From assembly GCF_032102965.1 (NCBI RefSeq), contig NZ_CP134880.1, positions 930,001 through 994,000 on the forward strand: a stretch of 64,000 bases of DNA. The letters are read 5' to 3'. The notes beneath the pieces are model-generated. The model saw only the letters and a list, made by a program, of their open reading frames with translations, had not been told where the DNA came from and did no database searches. Shown here one piece after another: positions 50,238 through 58,449 of this stretch. Position 1 is the stretch's first letter. The number at the start of each line of letters is the position of its first letter. The stretch comes from Demequina capsici. GTDB taxonomy: Bacteria > Actinomycetota > Actinomycetes > Actinomycetales > Demequinaceae. The translations under genes were made by a program, and so were the position numbers.

Positions 50238-51874
50238 ACGCCGACTCCTGGCGCGCGCTTCTTCCAGGACGGCGCGACTACAAGGACCTGCCGCGCACGT
50301 GGCGCGGTGACCTGCTCGCGGGACTGTCCGTGGGCGTCGTCGCTCTGCCCCTGGCGCTCGCCTTCGGTGTGTCCTCCGGCGCCGGCGCCGAGGCTGGCCT
50401 CATCACCGCGATCGTCGCGGGCGTCGTCGCCGCGGTCTTCGGCGGATCGCATATCCAGGTCTCAGGACCCACCGGGGCGATGGTCGTCGTGCTCGCGCCC
50501 GTGCTCGCCCAGCACGGCGTGTCGGCGCTCGCGCTCGTCACGGTGATGGCGGGGATCCTCGTCGTCGCCGCAGGAATCGCACGGCTCGGACGCCTCGTCG
50601 GTCTCATCCCATGGCCCGTCATCGAGGGCTTCACCCTCGGGATCGCCATCATCATCTTCCTGCAGCAGGTGCCTGCCGCAGTCGGATTCGCGCACGCGGA
50701 GAGCGGCGTCAAGGCATGGAAGGCTGCCATCGACGCGGTGATCGGCGCCGACTGGGGTGTCGCGTGGCACTCGCTCGCGATCGTCGTCGCCGTCGGCGCG
50801 CTCATGCGTGCCTGGCCACGCCTCACCACGGCGGTGCCTGGCGCCATCGTCGCCATCGTGCTCGCCACCGTCGGCGTGACGTTGCTCGGCTCCTCCGTCC
50901 CCACGATCGGCGAGCTGCCGGCAGGGCTTCCCGCGCCGGCGCTGCCCGCATGGGATCTGGACACCCTGCGTCAGCTCGCCGCGCCGGCGGCCGCCGTCGC
51001 GGCGCTCGCCGCCATCGAGTCCCTCCTGTCAGCCAGGGTCGCCCACACGTACACGGACGTCGAGGGTGCCGACGCCGACCGTGAGCTCGTGGGACAGGGG
51101 CTCGCGTCCATCGCCTCTGGGATGTTCGGCGGCATGCCCGCGACCGGCGCGATCGCGCGCACCGCGGTCAACGTGCGCTCCGGCGCCAGGACCCGTGTCT
51201 CGGCGGTGACGCACTCCCTGGTGCTGCTGCTGATCGTCGTCGCGATGTCGGGGCTCGTGGCCAGGGTCCCGCTCGCCGCGCTCGCCGGCGTGCTCATGGC
51301 CACCGCCGTGTCCATGGTGCGGCCCGCCGTGGTGCGCTCGGTGACGCGCGCCTCGCGCCCGGACGCCCTCCTGTTCGTGATGACGGCGCTCATCACGGTC
51401 AGCGTCGACCTCATCTACGCGATCGTCATCGGCATGGCGGTTGCGGCGCTCTTCGCGCTGCGCTCGGTGGCGAACGCCGCGGGCGTGCACCGCGAGGAGC
51501 TCCCTGGGCCTTCGTTCCCCGGCGATGAGCGCATCGCCCTGCTGCGGATCGACGGGGCGCTCTTCTTCGGCGCTGCGGACAGGGTTCTCGAACGCGTCGC
51601 ACGTGTCAACGACGTCGAGGTCGTGATCCTGCGGATGTCACAGATCCGATTGCTCGATGCGACGGGCGCTCAGGTGCTGGGCGAGGTCGTGTCCGCGCTC
51701 GAGCGCCGCGGCGTCACCGTCCTCATCAAGGGGGTGCAGGACCGGCACCTGGCGCTGCTCGAGCATGCGGGCACGCTCGCCGCGCTGGCCGACGACGATC
51801 ACCTGGTCGATGACCTCGACACTGCGCTGGAGCGCGCGAGGGCCATCGTCTCGGACGGCATGGTCGACGTCTGA
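50234..51874 (+). CDS. SulP family anion transporter with STAS domain
   Basis: A 546-residue SLC26/SulP transporter with about twelve or more membrane segments (40-420). AGLSVGVVALPLALAFGV is the family N-terminus and GGMPATGAIARTAVNVRSGA the conserved core. A C-terminal STAS domain (about 430-540) carries RLLDATGAQ in place of the DxSG phosphorylation loop. Substrates of the family include bicarbonate, sulfate, fumarate and chloride. Linked to a cysteine-free ArsR regulator upstream; no carbonic anhydrase gene is nearby. Confidence 0.9.
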   Translation: MNADSWRALLPGRRDYKDLPRTWRGDLLAGLSVGVVALPLALAFGVSSGAGAEAGLITAIVAGVVAAVFGGSHIQVSGPTGAMVVVLAPVLAQHGVSALALVTVMAGILVVAAGIARLGRLVGLIPWPVIEGFTLGIAIIIFLQQVPAAVGFAHAESGVKAWKAAIDAVIGADWGVAWHSLAIVVAVGALMRAWPRLTTAVPGAIVAIVLATVGVTLLGSSVPTIGELPAGLPAPALPAWDLDTLRQLAAPAAAVAALAAIESLLSARVAHTYTDVEGADADRELVGQGLASIASGMFGGMPATGAIARTAVNVRSGARTRVSAVTHSLVLLLIVVAMSGLVARVPLAALAGVLMATAVSMVRPAVVRSVTRASRPDALLFVMTALITVSVDLIYAIVIGMAVAALFALRSVANAAGVHREELPGPSFPGDERIALLRIDGALFFGAADRVLERVARVNDVEVVILRMSQIRLLDATGAQVLGEVVSALERRGVTVLIKGVQDRHLALLEHAGTLAALADDDHLVDDLDTALERARAIVSDGMVDV

Positions 51875-51943
51875 CCTGTCCGCCATCACGGCCGAGGTCG
51901 GGCGTAGGGTGGCGATGGCCGCCCAGCTACAGGAAGGACAACG

Positions 51944-52585
51944 ATGCGTCTGACGAAGCACGTGCACGCCTGCGTCGTGATCGAGGAGGCAGGGCGCACG
52001 CTCCTTGTCGATCCCGGAGCGTTCGATCCGCGCACCCCTGAGCTGCTCATCCAGGCGGACGCGGTGCTGATCACGCACGCGCACGGCGATCACCTGGACC
52101 GCGCCGCCATGGAGGCCGAGCTCGCCCGGCGCCCCTCGCTCCCGGTCTACGGGCTCGAGGCGGTGGTCGGGCCGCTCTCCGAGATCGGCAGCGCAGTCAC
52201 GTTCGTCTCCCCGGGGGACACGGTCGATGCGGCTGGGATCGACGTCAGCGTGCACGGCGGGCTCCATGCAGAGATCTACCCGCACGTGCCTCGGGACCCG
52301 AGCGTCGGGTACCTCATCGGTGGACGGGTATACCACCCGGGTGACTCGTACGAGATCCCGCAGGTGGCGGTCGCCACGCTCCTTGTGCCCGTGAGCGGCC
52401 CGTGGACCAGGTTCGCCGACACCGTCGCCTTCGTCGCTGCGGTCGCGCCTCGACGTGCGCTCGCCATCCATGACGCGGCCTTCAGCGAGATCGGGCTCCG
52501 CATGGTGGCGGGCCACATGGGTCCCGGTGGCCACACCACCGTGCCGGTGGAGCTGATGTCCGTCGGCGAGTCGGTGGAGATCTAG
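51944..52585 (+). CDS. Metallo-beta-lactamase fold hydrolase (UlaG-like)
   Basis: A 213-residue metal-dependent hydrolase. THAHGDHLD is the HxHxDH zinc motif, GGLHAEIYPH and VYHPGDSYEIP supply further ligands, and a last His lies in LAIHDAAF. It resembles the UlaG/RNase Z-like subgroup of unknown substrate. AGGAAGGA lies six bases before the ATG; TAGGGT at 51905-51910 could be the -10. It converges on the fructosamine kinase with four overlapping bases. Confidence 0.88.
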   Translation: MRLTKHVHACVVIEEAGRTLLVDPGAFDPRTPELLIQADAVLITHAHGDHLDRAAMEAELARRPSLPVYGLEAVVGPLSEIGSAVTFVSPGDTVDAAGIDVSVHGGLHAEIYPHVPRDPSVGYLIGGRVYHPGDSYEIPQVAVATLLVPVSGPWTRFADTVAFVAAVAPRRALAIHDAAFSEIGLRMVAGHMGPGGHTTVPVELMSVGESVEI

Positions 52586-53352
52586 CGGGCGTTCACCACC
52601 GCGCGCGCCGCACGGGCGAGCGCGGCGCCGTACATCCTGCCGTGGCCCACGGCGTGCACCGCGAGGGGGTGCATCTGGTGGAGCAGCACCCGAGTGCGCC
52701 ACCCCGGCCGCAACGGCGACACCTCCTCGTAGCCCGCCACGATGTCGTCCAGGTGAGGGGCGCCGAACAGCGCCAGCATCGCGAGGTCTGTCTCCGCGTG
52801 CCCGCCATGCGCCGCCGGGTCGATCAGCACCGCGCCCTTGGCGCCGAACAGCACGTTGCCGGACCACAGGTCGCCATGGATCCTCGCAGGGGGATCGTCA
52901 TCGTCGAACACTCCCGAGGCGATGACCTCGCACGCCTGGCGGACGGTGCGAGCCTCGCGCACCTCGAGATTGCCGGCGGCGAGGGCGTCCTCGACGAACG
53001 GGAGCACTCGCGCATGGGCGTAGAAGTCGCCCCATGTGGCCGCAGTCGAACGAGGCATCGGACGTTCGCCGATATAGAGCGGTCCGCTCCACCCGGCGGG
53101 CGCCGAGCCGAACGCGTCGGCACCCGCCAGGTGCGTGCGCGCCAGGCCCCGCCCGAAGGCGTAGGCCGCGTCTGGCGTGGCGGTCACGGGGGTCACCCGC
53201 TCCAGCTCGATGCGGCGCGACGTGACGTCGAGCACGCGCGCGCAACGGGCGCCGCCGGCGTCCGCGAGCCAACGCAGGCCTGCGGCCTCCACCTCGAAGA
53301 ACCCAGGCAGAGGTGCGCCTCGCTGCTTCACCACGGTCTCCACGTCCTCCAT
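52582..53352 (-). CDS. Fructosamine kinase family protein
   Basis: A 256-residue phosphotransferase that likely phosphorylates protein-bound ketoamines (deglycation). RIHGDLWSGNVLF has the catalytic Asp and metal Asn, and VLIDPAAHGGHAETDLAM the DxD-like metal site, both diagnostic. LEVEHV-like IELERVTPV matches the N-lobe. Both this gene and its neighbour stop with TAG read from one CTAG palindrome (52582-52585). Confidence 0.9.
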   Translation of the reverse strand: MEDVETVVKQRGAPLPGFFEVEAAGLRWLADAGGARCARVLDVTSRRIELERVTPVTATPDAAYAFGRGLARTHLAGADAFGSAPAGWSGPLYIGERPMPRSTAATWGDFYAHARVLPFVEDALAAGNLEVREARTVRQACEVIASGVFDDDDPPARIHGDLWSGNVLFGAKGAVLIDPAAHGGHAETDLAMLALFGAPHLDDIVAGYEEVSPLRPGWRTRVLLHQMHPLAVHAVGHGRMYGAALARAARAVVNAR

Positions 53353-53410
53353 CGTGCCCGATACGAGGCTATAAGCCCAGCACTGCGTCGTCCTGACCGG
53401 CCCACCACGG

Positions 53411-54670
53411 TCAGCGGACCGTCGGTCCGCCGTGAGCCGACGGCTCGTGCCGGGTGGCGAGCACGCCCGCGAGGGCCAGGACCAGCACCGCGGACACGGG
53501 CATCATCAGCAGGCCCGCGCGCAGGCCGTACGAGTCCGCGATGGCGCCGACCACCGGTGGCGAGAGCAGGAAGCTCGCGCGCAGCAGGCCGCCCAGGATC
53601 GTGAGGGCGCTGCCTGGCCTGAAGCCTGGGAGCTCGTCCGCGGCGTGCATCGCACTGGGGATCAAGGTCGCGACACCGAAGCCGGCCAGGCCGAACCCGA
53701 GGATCGTGCCCCACAGCGTGGGGAAGGCGAGCGCGGAGCCCATGCCGACCAGTCCGATCAGGGCGCCGACCCGCGCGACGGCCCGCTGCCCCCACCTGTC
53801 GACCATGCGATCGCCCAGGGTACGGCCGACGAACTGCATGCCCTGGAGCGCCACGAAGCCGAGCGCCGCGACGGTCGCGCCCGCGCCGAACCGGTCGGTG
53901 AGGTAGCTGGCGGACCAGGTGGCCCCAGCATCCTCCACCCACGTGCCGGACATCGCGATCACGCCCAGCGCAAGCAGCATGAGCCACACGCCGCGGGTCA
54001 CCGCGCCGGTGGAGGGGTGGTGCGGGACGGCAGCCTCCTGCTCGGCGAAGTCGAGCTCGGCCTCGTCGAGCTCCGTGTCGCGCTCGGGTCCGCGCAGCAG
54101 CAGCCGGTGCCCTGCAAGGTTCACCACGGCCATCAGGAGCGCCACGACCGCGAGGTGCGCGGACAGCGGCACCTTCAGGCCGGCGGCCGCGCCGCCCATG
54201 AGCCCGCCCGCCACCGCGCCGATGCTCCATGTGGCGTGGAACGAGTTGAGGATCGAGCGGCCGTACGCGCGCTGCACCCGGATGCCGTGCGCGTTCTGCG
54301 CGACGTCCGCGATGGCGTCCAGCCCGCCGGTCAGGAACAGTGCGGCGCCGAACAGCACTGCGGTGGGCGCCACTCCCGCGAGCGCCACGCCGACGCCGAG
54401 AGCCGTCATCGACAGGGTCGCGACGAGCGCCGAGCCGAGACGACGGATCAGATGGCCGGCGACGAGGCCGATCAGCAGCGCACCGGTCGCCTGCATGGCG
54501 ATCGTGACGCCGTACCCGGTGTAGCTGAGGCCCAAGGAGACGCGGATCTCGGGAAGGCGCGGCACCAGGTTGGCGAAGCCCACCCCGTTCATCAGGAACA
54601 GCAGCGCGACGCCGACGCGCGCACGCTGCAGGGAGCGGGTCGGCGTCGGCGCCGGGGACGGTGCTGTCAT
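53411..54670 (-). CDS. MFS transporter (FucP/YbjJ-like)
   Basis: A 419-residue twelve-helix major facilitator. GVGFANLVPRLPEIRVSLGL and the later AHGIRVQRAYGRSILNSFHA match the subgroup related to YbjJ and fucose permeases. Substrate unknown. A TAGAGT hexamer six bases before the ATG suggests a leaderless transcript. It shares strand with the GH3 gene, whose stop lies 9 bases from this ATG; a sugar substrate is possible but unproven. Confidence 0.85.
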   Translation of the reverse strand: MTAPSPAPTPTRSLQRARVGVALLFLMNGVGFANLVPRLPEIRVSLGLSYTGYGVTIAMQATGALLIGLVAGHLIRRLGSALVATLSMTALGVGVALAGVAPTAVLFGAALFLTGGLDAIADVAQNAHGIRVQRAYGRSILNSFHATWSIGAVAGGLMGGAAAGLKVPLSAHLAVVALLMAVVNLAGHRLLLRGPERDTELDEAELDFAEQEAAVPHHPSTGAVTRGVWLMLLALGVIAMSGTWVEDAGATWSASYLTDRFGAGATVAALGFVALQGMQFVGRTLGDRMVDRWGQRAVARVGALIGLVGMGSALAFPTLWGTILGFGLAGFGVATLIPSAMHAADELPGFRPGSALTILGGLLRASFLLSPPVVGAIADSYGLRAGLLMMPVSAVLVLALAGVLATRHEPSAHGGPTVR

Positions 54671-54676
54671 GGGGGG

Positions 54677-54682
54677 ACTCTA
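54677..54682 (-). promoter_or_regulatory. Leaderless-type -10 hexamer (TAGAGT) of the MFS gene
   Basis: On the minus strand TAGAGT, six C bases, then ATG at 54670, all at the very 3' end of the GH3 gene. Confidence 0.45.
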
Positions 54683-56923
54683 CGAGACGTGGAACGCGCT
54701 CACGAGGAGGTCGGCGCGACGCGAGGACGGGCCCACCAGCAGGGCGAACTCGCCGGGCTCGACCACCCGTCGCTCCCGTGCGTCGACGATGGTGCAGTCC
54801 GCCGCCTCGACCTCGAGCTCCACCCTCGCCGACTCGCCGGGCGCGAGCCGCACCTGCCGCACGGCCTTGAGCTCGCGGTCTGCCCAGGTGGACGACGTGG
54901 TGACGTCGCGCACGTAGACCTGGACGGTCTCGAGCGTGGGACGCGTGCCGGTGTTGGCGACCGTCACCTCCGCGCGCACGGTGCCATCGGCAGCGACCTC
55001 AGGCGTGAGCACGGTGAGGTCCGTGTACTCGACGGTCGTGTACGACAGCCCCTCACCGAACACCCACGCCGGCTCCTGCGTCAGATCGGCGTAGCGGATG
55101 CCATGCTGCGCATCGATCTGGTTGTAGAACGTGGGCTGCTGGCCCACGTGGCGGGCGAACGAGATCGGCAGGCGGCCCGTCGGCTCGACGTCCCCGAACA
55201 GGATCTCCGCGAGGGCGGTGCCGCCCTGCATGCCGGGGTTCGCCGCCCACACGATCGCCGCAGCCTTGGCATGCACCGACGGCGGCAGCACATGCGGCTT
55301 GGACGCCATGAGGACCACGACGGTGGGGGTCCCTGTCGCGAGCACCGCGTCCAGCATGGCGATCTGCGCGCCGATGAGCTCGAGCGTGGCGGTCGACTTG
55401 GCCTCGCCGACGAGCTCGCCCCTGTCGCCGACGACCGCGACCACCACGTCGGCCGTCCGCGCCGCTTCGACGGCCTGGGCGATGAGCGCCTCGTCAGGTG
55501 CGCAGGGGACGACGATCTGCGCCCGGGGCTGCCCGTCGGGGAAGAAGCCGCCGGCGGGGTCCACCTCGGTCGTGAGGATGTCCGCTCCGCGCGCGTGCGT
55601 CACCGCGATGCCGTCGCCTGCGAGTGCGCGCAGGCCGTCGAGCGCGGTGACGATCTGCTCGCGCGGGTGGCCCTCCATCAGCCAGTCCGCCTGGCCTGAG
55701 GCTCCCGCCCAGTCGCCGAGGGTCACGTCGGGGTCGTCGGCGTTCGGGCCAACCACGGCGATATGGGCCACCTGCGAGCGGTCCAGCGGCAGCACCGCGT
55801 CGTTGTGCAGGAGGACGATCGAGCGGCGCGCCGCCTCCAGGTTGAGGGCGGTGTGCTCGTCGCAGGCGATCACCTCTGCCTGGCGTGCGGGATCCGGGCG
55901 GCGCTGGTCCTCGAAGAGGCCCATGTCGAACTTCACGGCAAGGACCCGCGAGACCGCGGCGTCGATGAGCGACTCGCTGAGGAGGCCGCGCGCGACGGCC
56001 TCCTGCGCGCCCGTGAAGAAGTCGGGCGTGGTCATGATCATGTCGTTGCCGGCCTTGACGGCCGCGGCGGCGGCCTCGGCGTAGCCGGGGAAGAGCCGCT
56101 GCTCGCGCACCAGGTTGCCGACGTTGTCCCAGTCGGTGATGAGCATGCCGTCGTAGCCCCACTCGCCGCGCAGCACGTCGTTCAGCAGCCAGTCGTTGAT
56201 GGTGATCGGGGTGCCGTCGATCGCCTGGTAGCCGAGCATGAACGTGCGGCAGCCCTCGCGGGCGACGCGCTCGAAGGGGGGCAGGTACCAGGAGCGGAGC
56301 TTGCGGCGGGACACGTCCGCCTCCGACGCGTCGCGACCGCCCTGGGTCTCCGAGTATGCGGCGAAGTGCTTGGCGGTCGCGAGGATGCCTTCGCGGTCGG
56401 AGGCGCCTTCGCCCTGGTAGCCCCGGAAGAGCCCGGAGGCGAGCTCGCCGATCAGCCACGGGTCCTCTCCGAACGTCTCGCTGACGCGGCCCCAGCGCAG
56501 GTCGCGCGAGATGCACAGGACGGGGGAGAAGGTCCAGTGGATGCCGGTGGTGGACACCTCACGCGCGGTGGCGCGGCCGACGCGTCGCAGCAGCTCCGGG
56601 TCGAAGCTCGCGGCGAGGCCCAGCTGGGTGGGGAAGATCGTCGCACCCTTGAAGAACGAGTGGCCGTGGATGCAGTCCTCGCCGATGAGCAGGGGGATGC
56701 CAAGGCGGGAGCGGTCGGCCAGGGCGTGCGCGCGTGCGAGGTTGTCGGGGGAGGCGTGGAGGATCGATCCGACGTGCCACTGCTCGACGAGGTGGTCGAC
56801 GCCCTCATAGGTGTGCATCTGCATCATCTGCCCCACCTTCTCCGGCAGGGTCATGCGGCCGACGAGGTCGGCGACCCTCGTGGCGGTAGGGAGGGTGGGG
56901 TCCAGGTAGGCGGGTGCGGCCAC
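54680..56923 (-). CDS. Glycoside hydrolase family 3 beta-glucosidase/xylosidase
   Basis: A 747-residue cytoplasmic enzyme (no signal peptide). The GH3 N-domain carries the nucleophile D264 in GMLITDWDNV, LIGEDCIHGHSFF and ATAKHFAAYSETQGGRDAS (KH and substrate-binding residues). The second alpha/beta domain holds VAVVGDRGELVGEAKSTATL with the likely acid/base Glu, and a fibronectin III-like domain ends the protein. It would hydrolyse beta-linked oligosaccharides imported by a sugar transporter. Start GTG at 56923 with AAGGAA upstream. The divergent TetR gene and the dyad between suggest repression. Confidence 0.92.
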   Translation of the reverse strand: MAAPAYLDPTLPTATRVADLVGRMTLPEKVGQMMQMHTYEGVDHLVEQWHVGSILHASPDNLARAHALADRSRLGIPLLIGEDCIHGHSFFKGATIFPTQLGLAASFDPELLRRVGRATAREVSTTGIHWTFSPVLCISRDLRWGRVSETFGEDPWLIGELASGLFRGYQGEGASDREGILATAKHFAAYSETQGGRDASEADVSRRKLRSWYLPPFERVAREGCRTFMLGYQAIDGTPITINDWLLNDVLRGEWGYDGMLITDWDNVGNLVREQRLFPGYAEAAAAAVKAGNDMIMTTPDFFTGAQEAVARGLLSESLIDAAVSRVLAVKFDMGLFEDQRRPDPARQAEVIACDEHTALNLEAARRSIVLLHNDAVLPLDRSQVAHIAVVGPNADDPDVTLGDWAGASGQADWLMEGHPREQIVTALDGLRALAGDGIAVTHARGADILTTEVDPAGGFFPDGQPRAQIVVPCAPDEALIAQAVEAARTADVVVAVVGDRGELVGEAKSTATLELIGAQIAMLDAVLATGTPTVVVLMASKPHVLPPSVHAKAAAIVWAANPGMQGGTALAEILFGDVEPTGRLPISFARHVGQQPTFYNQIDAQHGIRYADLTQEPAWVFGEGLSYTTVEYTDLTVLTPEVAADGTVRAEVTVANTGTRPTLETVQVYVRDVTTSSTWADRELKAVRQVRLAPGESARVELEVEAADCTIVDARERRVVEPGEFALLVGPSSRRADLLVSAFHVS

Positions 56924-56983
56924 GGTCGGTTCCTTGTCATGCGTCGTCGGATGGTGCGGGTCGATCAGCGCTCGGCGCGCCGT

Positions 56984-56999
56984 CTTACCGCTTGGTAAG
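56984..56999. promoter_or_regulatory. TetR-type operator between GH3 and tetR genes
   Basis: Inverted repeat CTTACC-N4-GGTAAG. The TTACC...GGTAA form is common for TetR-family sites. It lies 61 bases from the GH3 start and 46 bases from the tetR start. Confidence 0.6.
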
Positions 57000-57044
57000 T
57001 ACGCTAGCACCGGGTACGGTCACATGCACGACGAAGGGATGCTC

Positions 57045-57641
57045 ATGAGCGGCGATGCGAAGGCGGGGCGTCCTGGCCGGACTCGCGAGATGATCCTTGC
57101 CGCGGCGATGGAGATGTTCGCCGAGTCGGGCTTCCACGGGACGTCGCTGCGGGACATCGCCGGGCGCAGCGGCCTCACCCACCCGGGCGTGCTGTACCAC
57201 TTCCCCACGAAGGAGGCGCTGCTCATGGCGGTGCTCGAGCGGCGTGACGAGGTCACCGGCGAGGACTATCCGACTGAGGGGACGACCGCCCGGGAGGTGC
57301 TGCGGTCCCTGGTGGGCACGGCGCGGCTCAACGCGGGGCGCCGGGGGCTCGTGGAGCTCTTCGCCACCCTGTCTGCCGAGGCGACCAGCGCCGACCACCC
57401 CGCGCACGAGTTCTTCACTCAACGCTACGAGTCCCTCCGGGACCAGGTTGCCGGAGCGTTCACGGCGCTGGCGGAGGACGGTGCGCTGCGCCCCGGTGTC
57501 GAGCCGGCTCTGGCGGCGATCCAGGTGATCGCGATGATGGATGGGCTTCAGGTCCAATGGCTGCTGGACGATCGCATCGACATGGGACGTGCGCTCGCCG
57601 TACATCTCGATCAGCAGGTCGTCACCCCGCTCGAGGCGTAG
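57045..57641 (+). CDS. TetR family transcriptional regulator
   Basis: A 198-residue repressor. The helix-turn-helix is in the segment TSLRDIAGRSGLTHPGVLYH followed by FPTKEALL, with a divergent ligand-binding domain (about 75-198). Starts at 57024, 57039 and 57045 are all in frame; GAAGGG six bases before 57045 favours the last. Likely represses the divergent GH3 glucosidase and itself through the dyad at 56984-56999. Confidence 0.88.
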   Translation: MSGDAKAGRPGRTREMILAAAMEMFAESGFHGTSLRDIAGRSGLTHPGVLYHFPTKEALLMAVLERRDEVTGEDYPTEGTTAREVLRSLVGTARLNAGRRGLVELFATLSAEATSADHPAHEFFTQRYESLRDQVAGAFTALAEDGALRPGVEPALAAIQVIAMMDGLQVQWLLDDRIDMGRALAVHLDQQVVTPLEA

Positions 57642-57679
57642 TGCCTGGTACCCGCCGGGGTATCGAGCTTGAGAATGAC

Positions 57680-57695
57680 CGGGACCTGTGTCCCG
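57680..57695. promoter_or_regulatory. DosR-box-like palindrome upstream of the DoxX-like gene
   Basis: CGGGAC-CTGT-GTCCCG, a perfect 6-base-arm palindrome with the core GGGAC-N4-GTCCC. It lies just upstream of a TTGACA element (57708-57713), a position suited to activation. Confidence 0.6.
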
Positions 57696-57707
57696 TGCGC
57701 GTTCTCG

Positions 57708-57737
57708 TTGACAGGTCTACCGTCGGAGTCAGGTGAT
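57708..57737 (+). promoter_or_regulatory. Promoter of the DoxX-like gene
   Basis: Perfect TTGACA (57708-57713), then an 18-base spacer to a poor GGTGAT. A good -35 with a weak -10 is what one expects of an activator-dependent promoter. Confidence 0.45.
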
Positions 57738-57789
57738 CAATGACGAATCACCTAGAAGCTCGAAAACCGGAATTCGAGGAGAAAGCACC

Positions 57790-58371
57790 ATGGCAGTCAA
57801 GAACGAGGTGGCCAGCACCTCCACCACAACTGGTTCGAAGTTCGGCTGGGCGATGCTCAGCGTCACCCGCATCGCCATCGGATTCGTGTTCCTGTGGGCG
57901 TTCCTGGACAAGCTGCTCGGTCTCGGCTTCTCCACGTGCCGCACCACGAACGACGATGGCACCTTCAGCATCGACGCCTTCTGCGACAAGGCATGGGTCA
58001 ACGGTGGCCATGTCACCGAGGGCTACCTGGTCTACGGCGGCAACGTCAACAGCCCGTTCCACACGTTCTTCGTCAACCTCGGCGACCAGCGGTGGACCGA
58101 CTGGATCTTCATGCTCGGCCTGCTCGGCATCGGCCTTGCCCTCATGCTGGGCATCGGCACCAGGGTCGCCGCCTACTCGGGCTTCCTCATGCTGCTGTTC
58201 ATGTACATGACCCAGATGTGGCCCTCCACCAACCCGATCCTCGACGAGCACATCGTGTACATCGTCGCCACGTTCGGCATCGTGTGGGTCGAGCTCGACC
58301 GGCAGTCGATCGGTCTGGGCACCTGGTGGCGCAAGCTCCCGATCGTCCAGAGCAACAGCTGGCTCGTCTAG
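57790..58371 (+). CDS. DoxX-like membrane protein
   Basis: A 193-residue protein with four or five hydrophobic segments. MLSVTRIAIGFVFLWAFLDK is the DoxX-type first helix; a long external loop (about 55-105) contains two Cys (STCRTT, AFCDKAW) that could bond; IFMLGLLGIGLALMLGIGTR and FLMLLFMYMTQMWP follow. DoxX proteins take part in thiol/quinone or other respiratory redox reactions, though most are uncharacterised. GAGGAGAAAG precedes the ATG at 57790. An upstream DosR-like palindrome suggests coregulation with cydABDC. Confidence 0.82.
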   Translation: MAVKNEVASTSTTTGSKFGWAMLSVTRIAIGFVFLWAFLDKLLGLGFSTCRTTNDDGTFSIDAFCDKAWVNGGHVTEGYLVYGGNVNSPFHTFFVNLGDQRWTDWIFMLGLLGIGLALMLGIGTRVAAYSGFLMLLFMYMTQMWPSTNPILDEHIVYIVATFGIVWVELDRQSIGLGTWWRKLPIVQSNSWLV

Positions 58372-58391
58372 CAGCGTCCGCACCAGCGCAC

Positions 58392-58434
58392 GAAGCGTCC
58401 GGACCCCTCGCCCCCTAGGCGGTCCGGGCGCTTC
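58392..58434. terminator. Bidirectional terminator between the DoxX-like and SGNH genes
   Basis: GAAGCG-T-CCGGACC pairs with GGTCCGG-G-CGCTTC (14 pairs, one T-G) around a 15-base loop, between convergent genes. Confidence 0.7.
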
Positions 58435-58449
58435 GCCGTGCTCCGGGGC

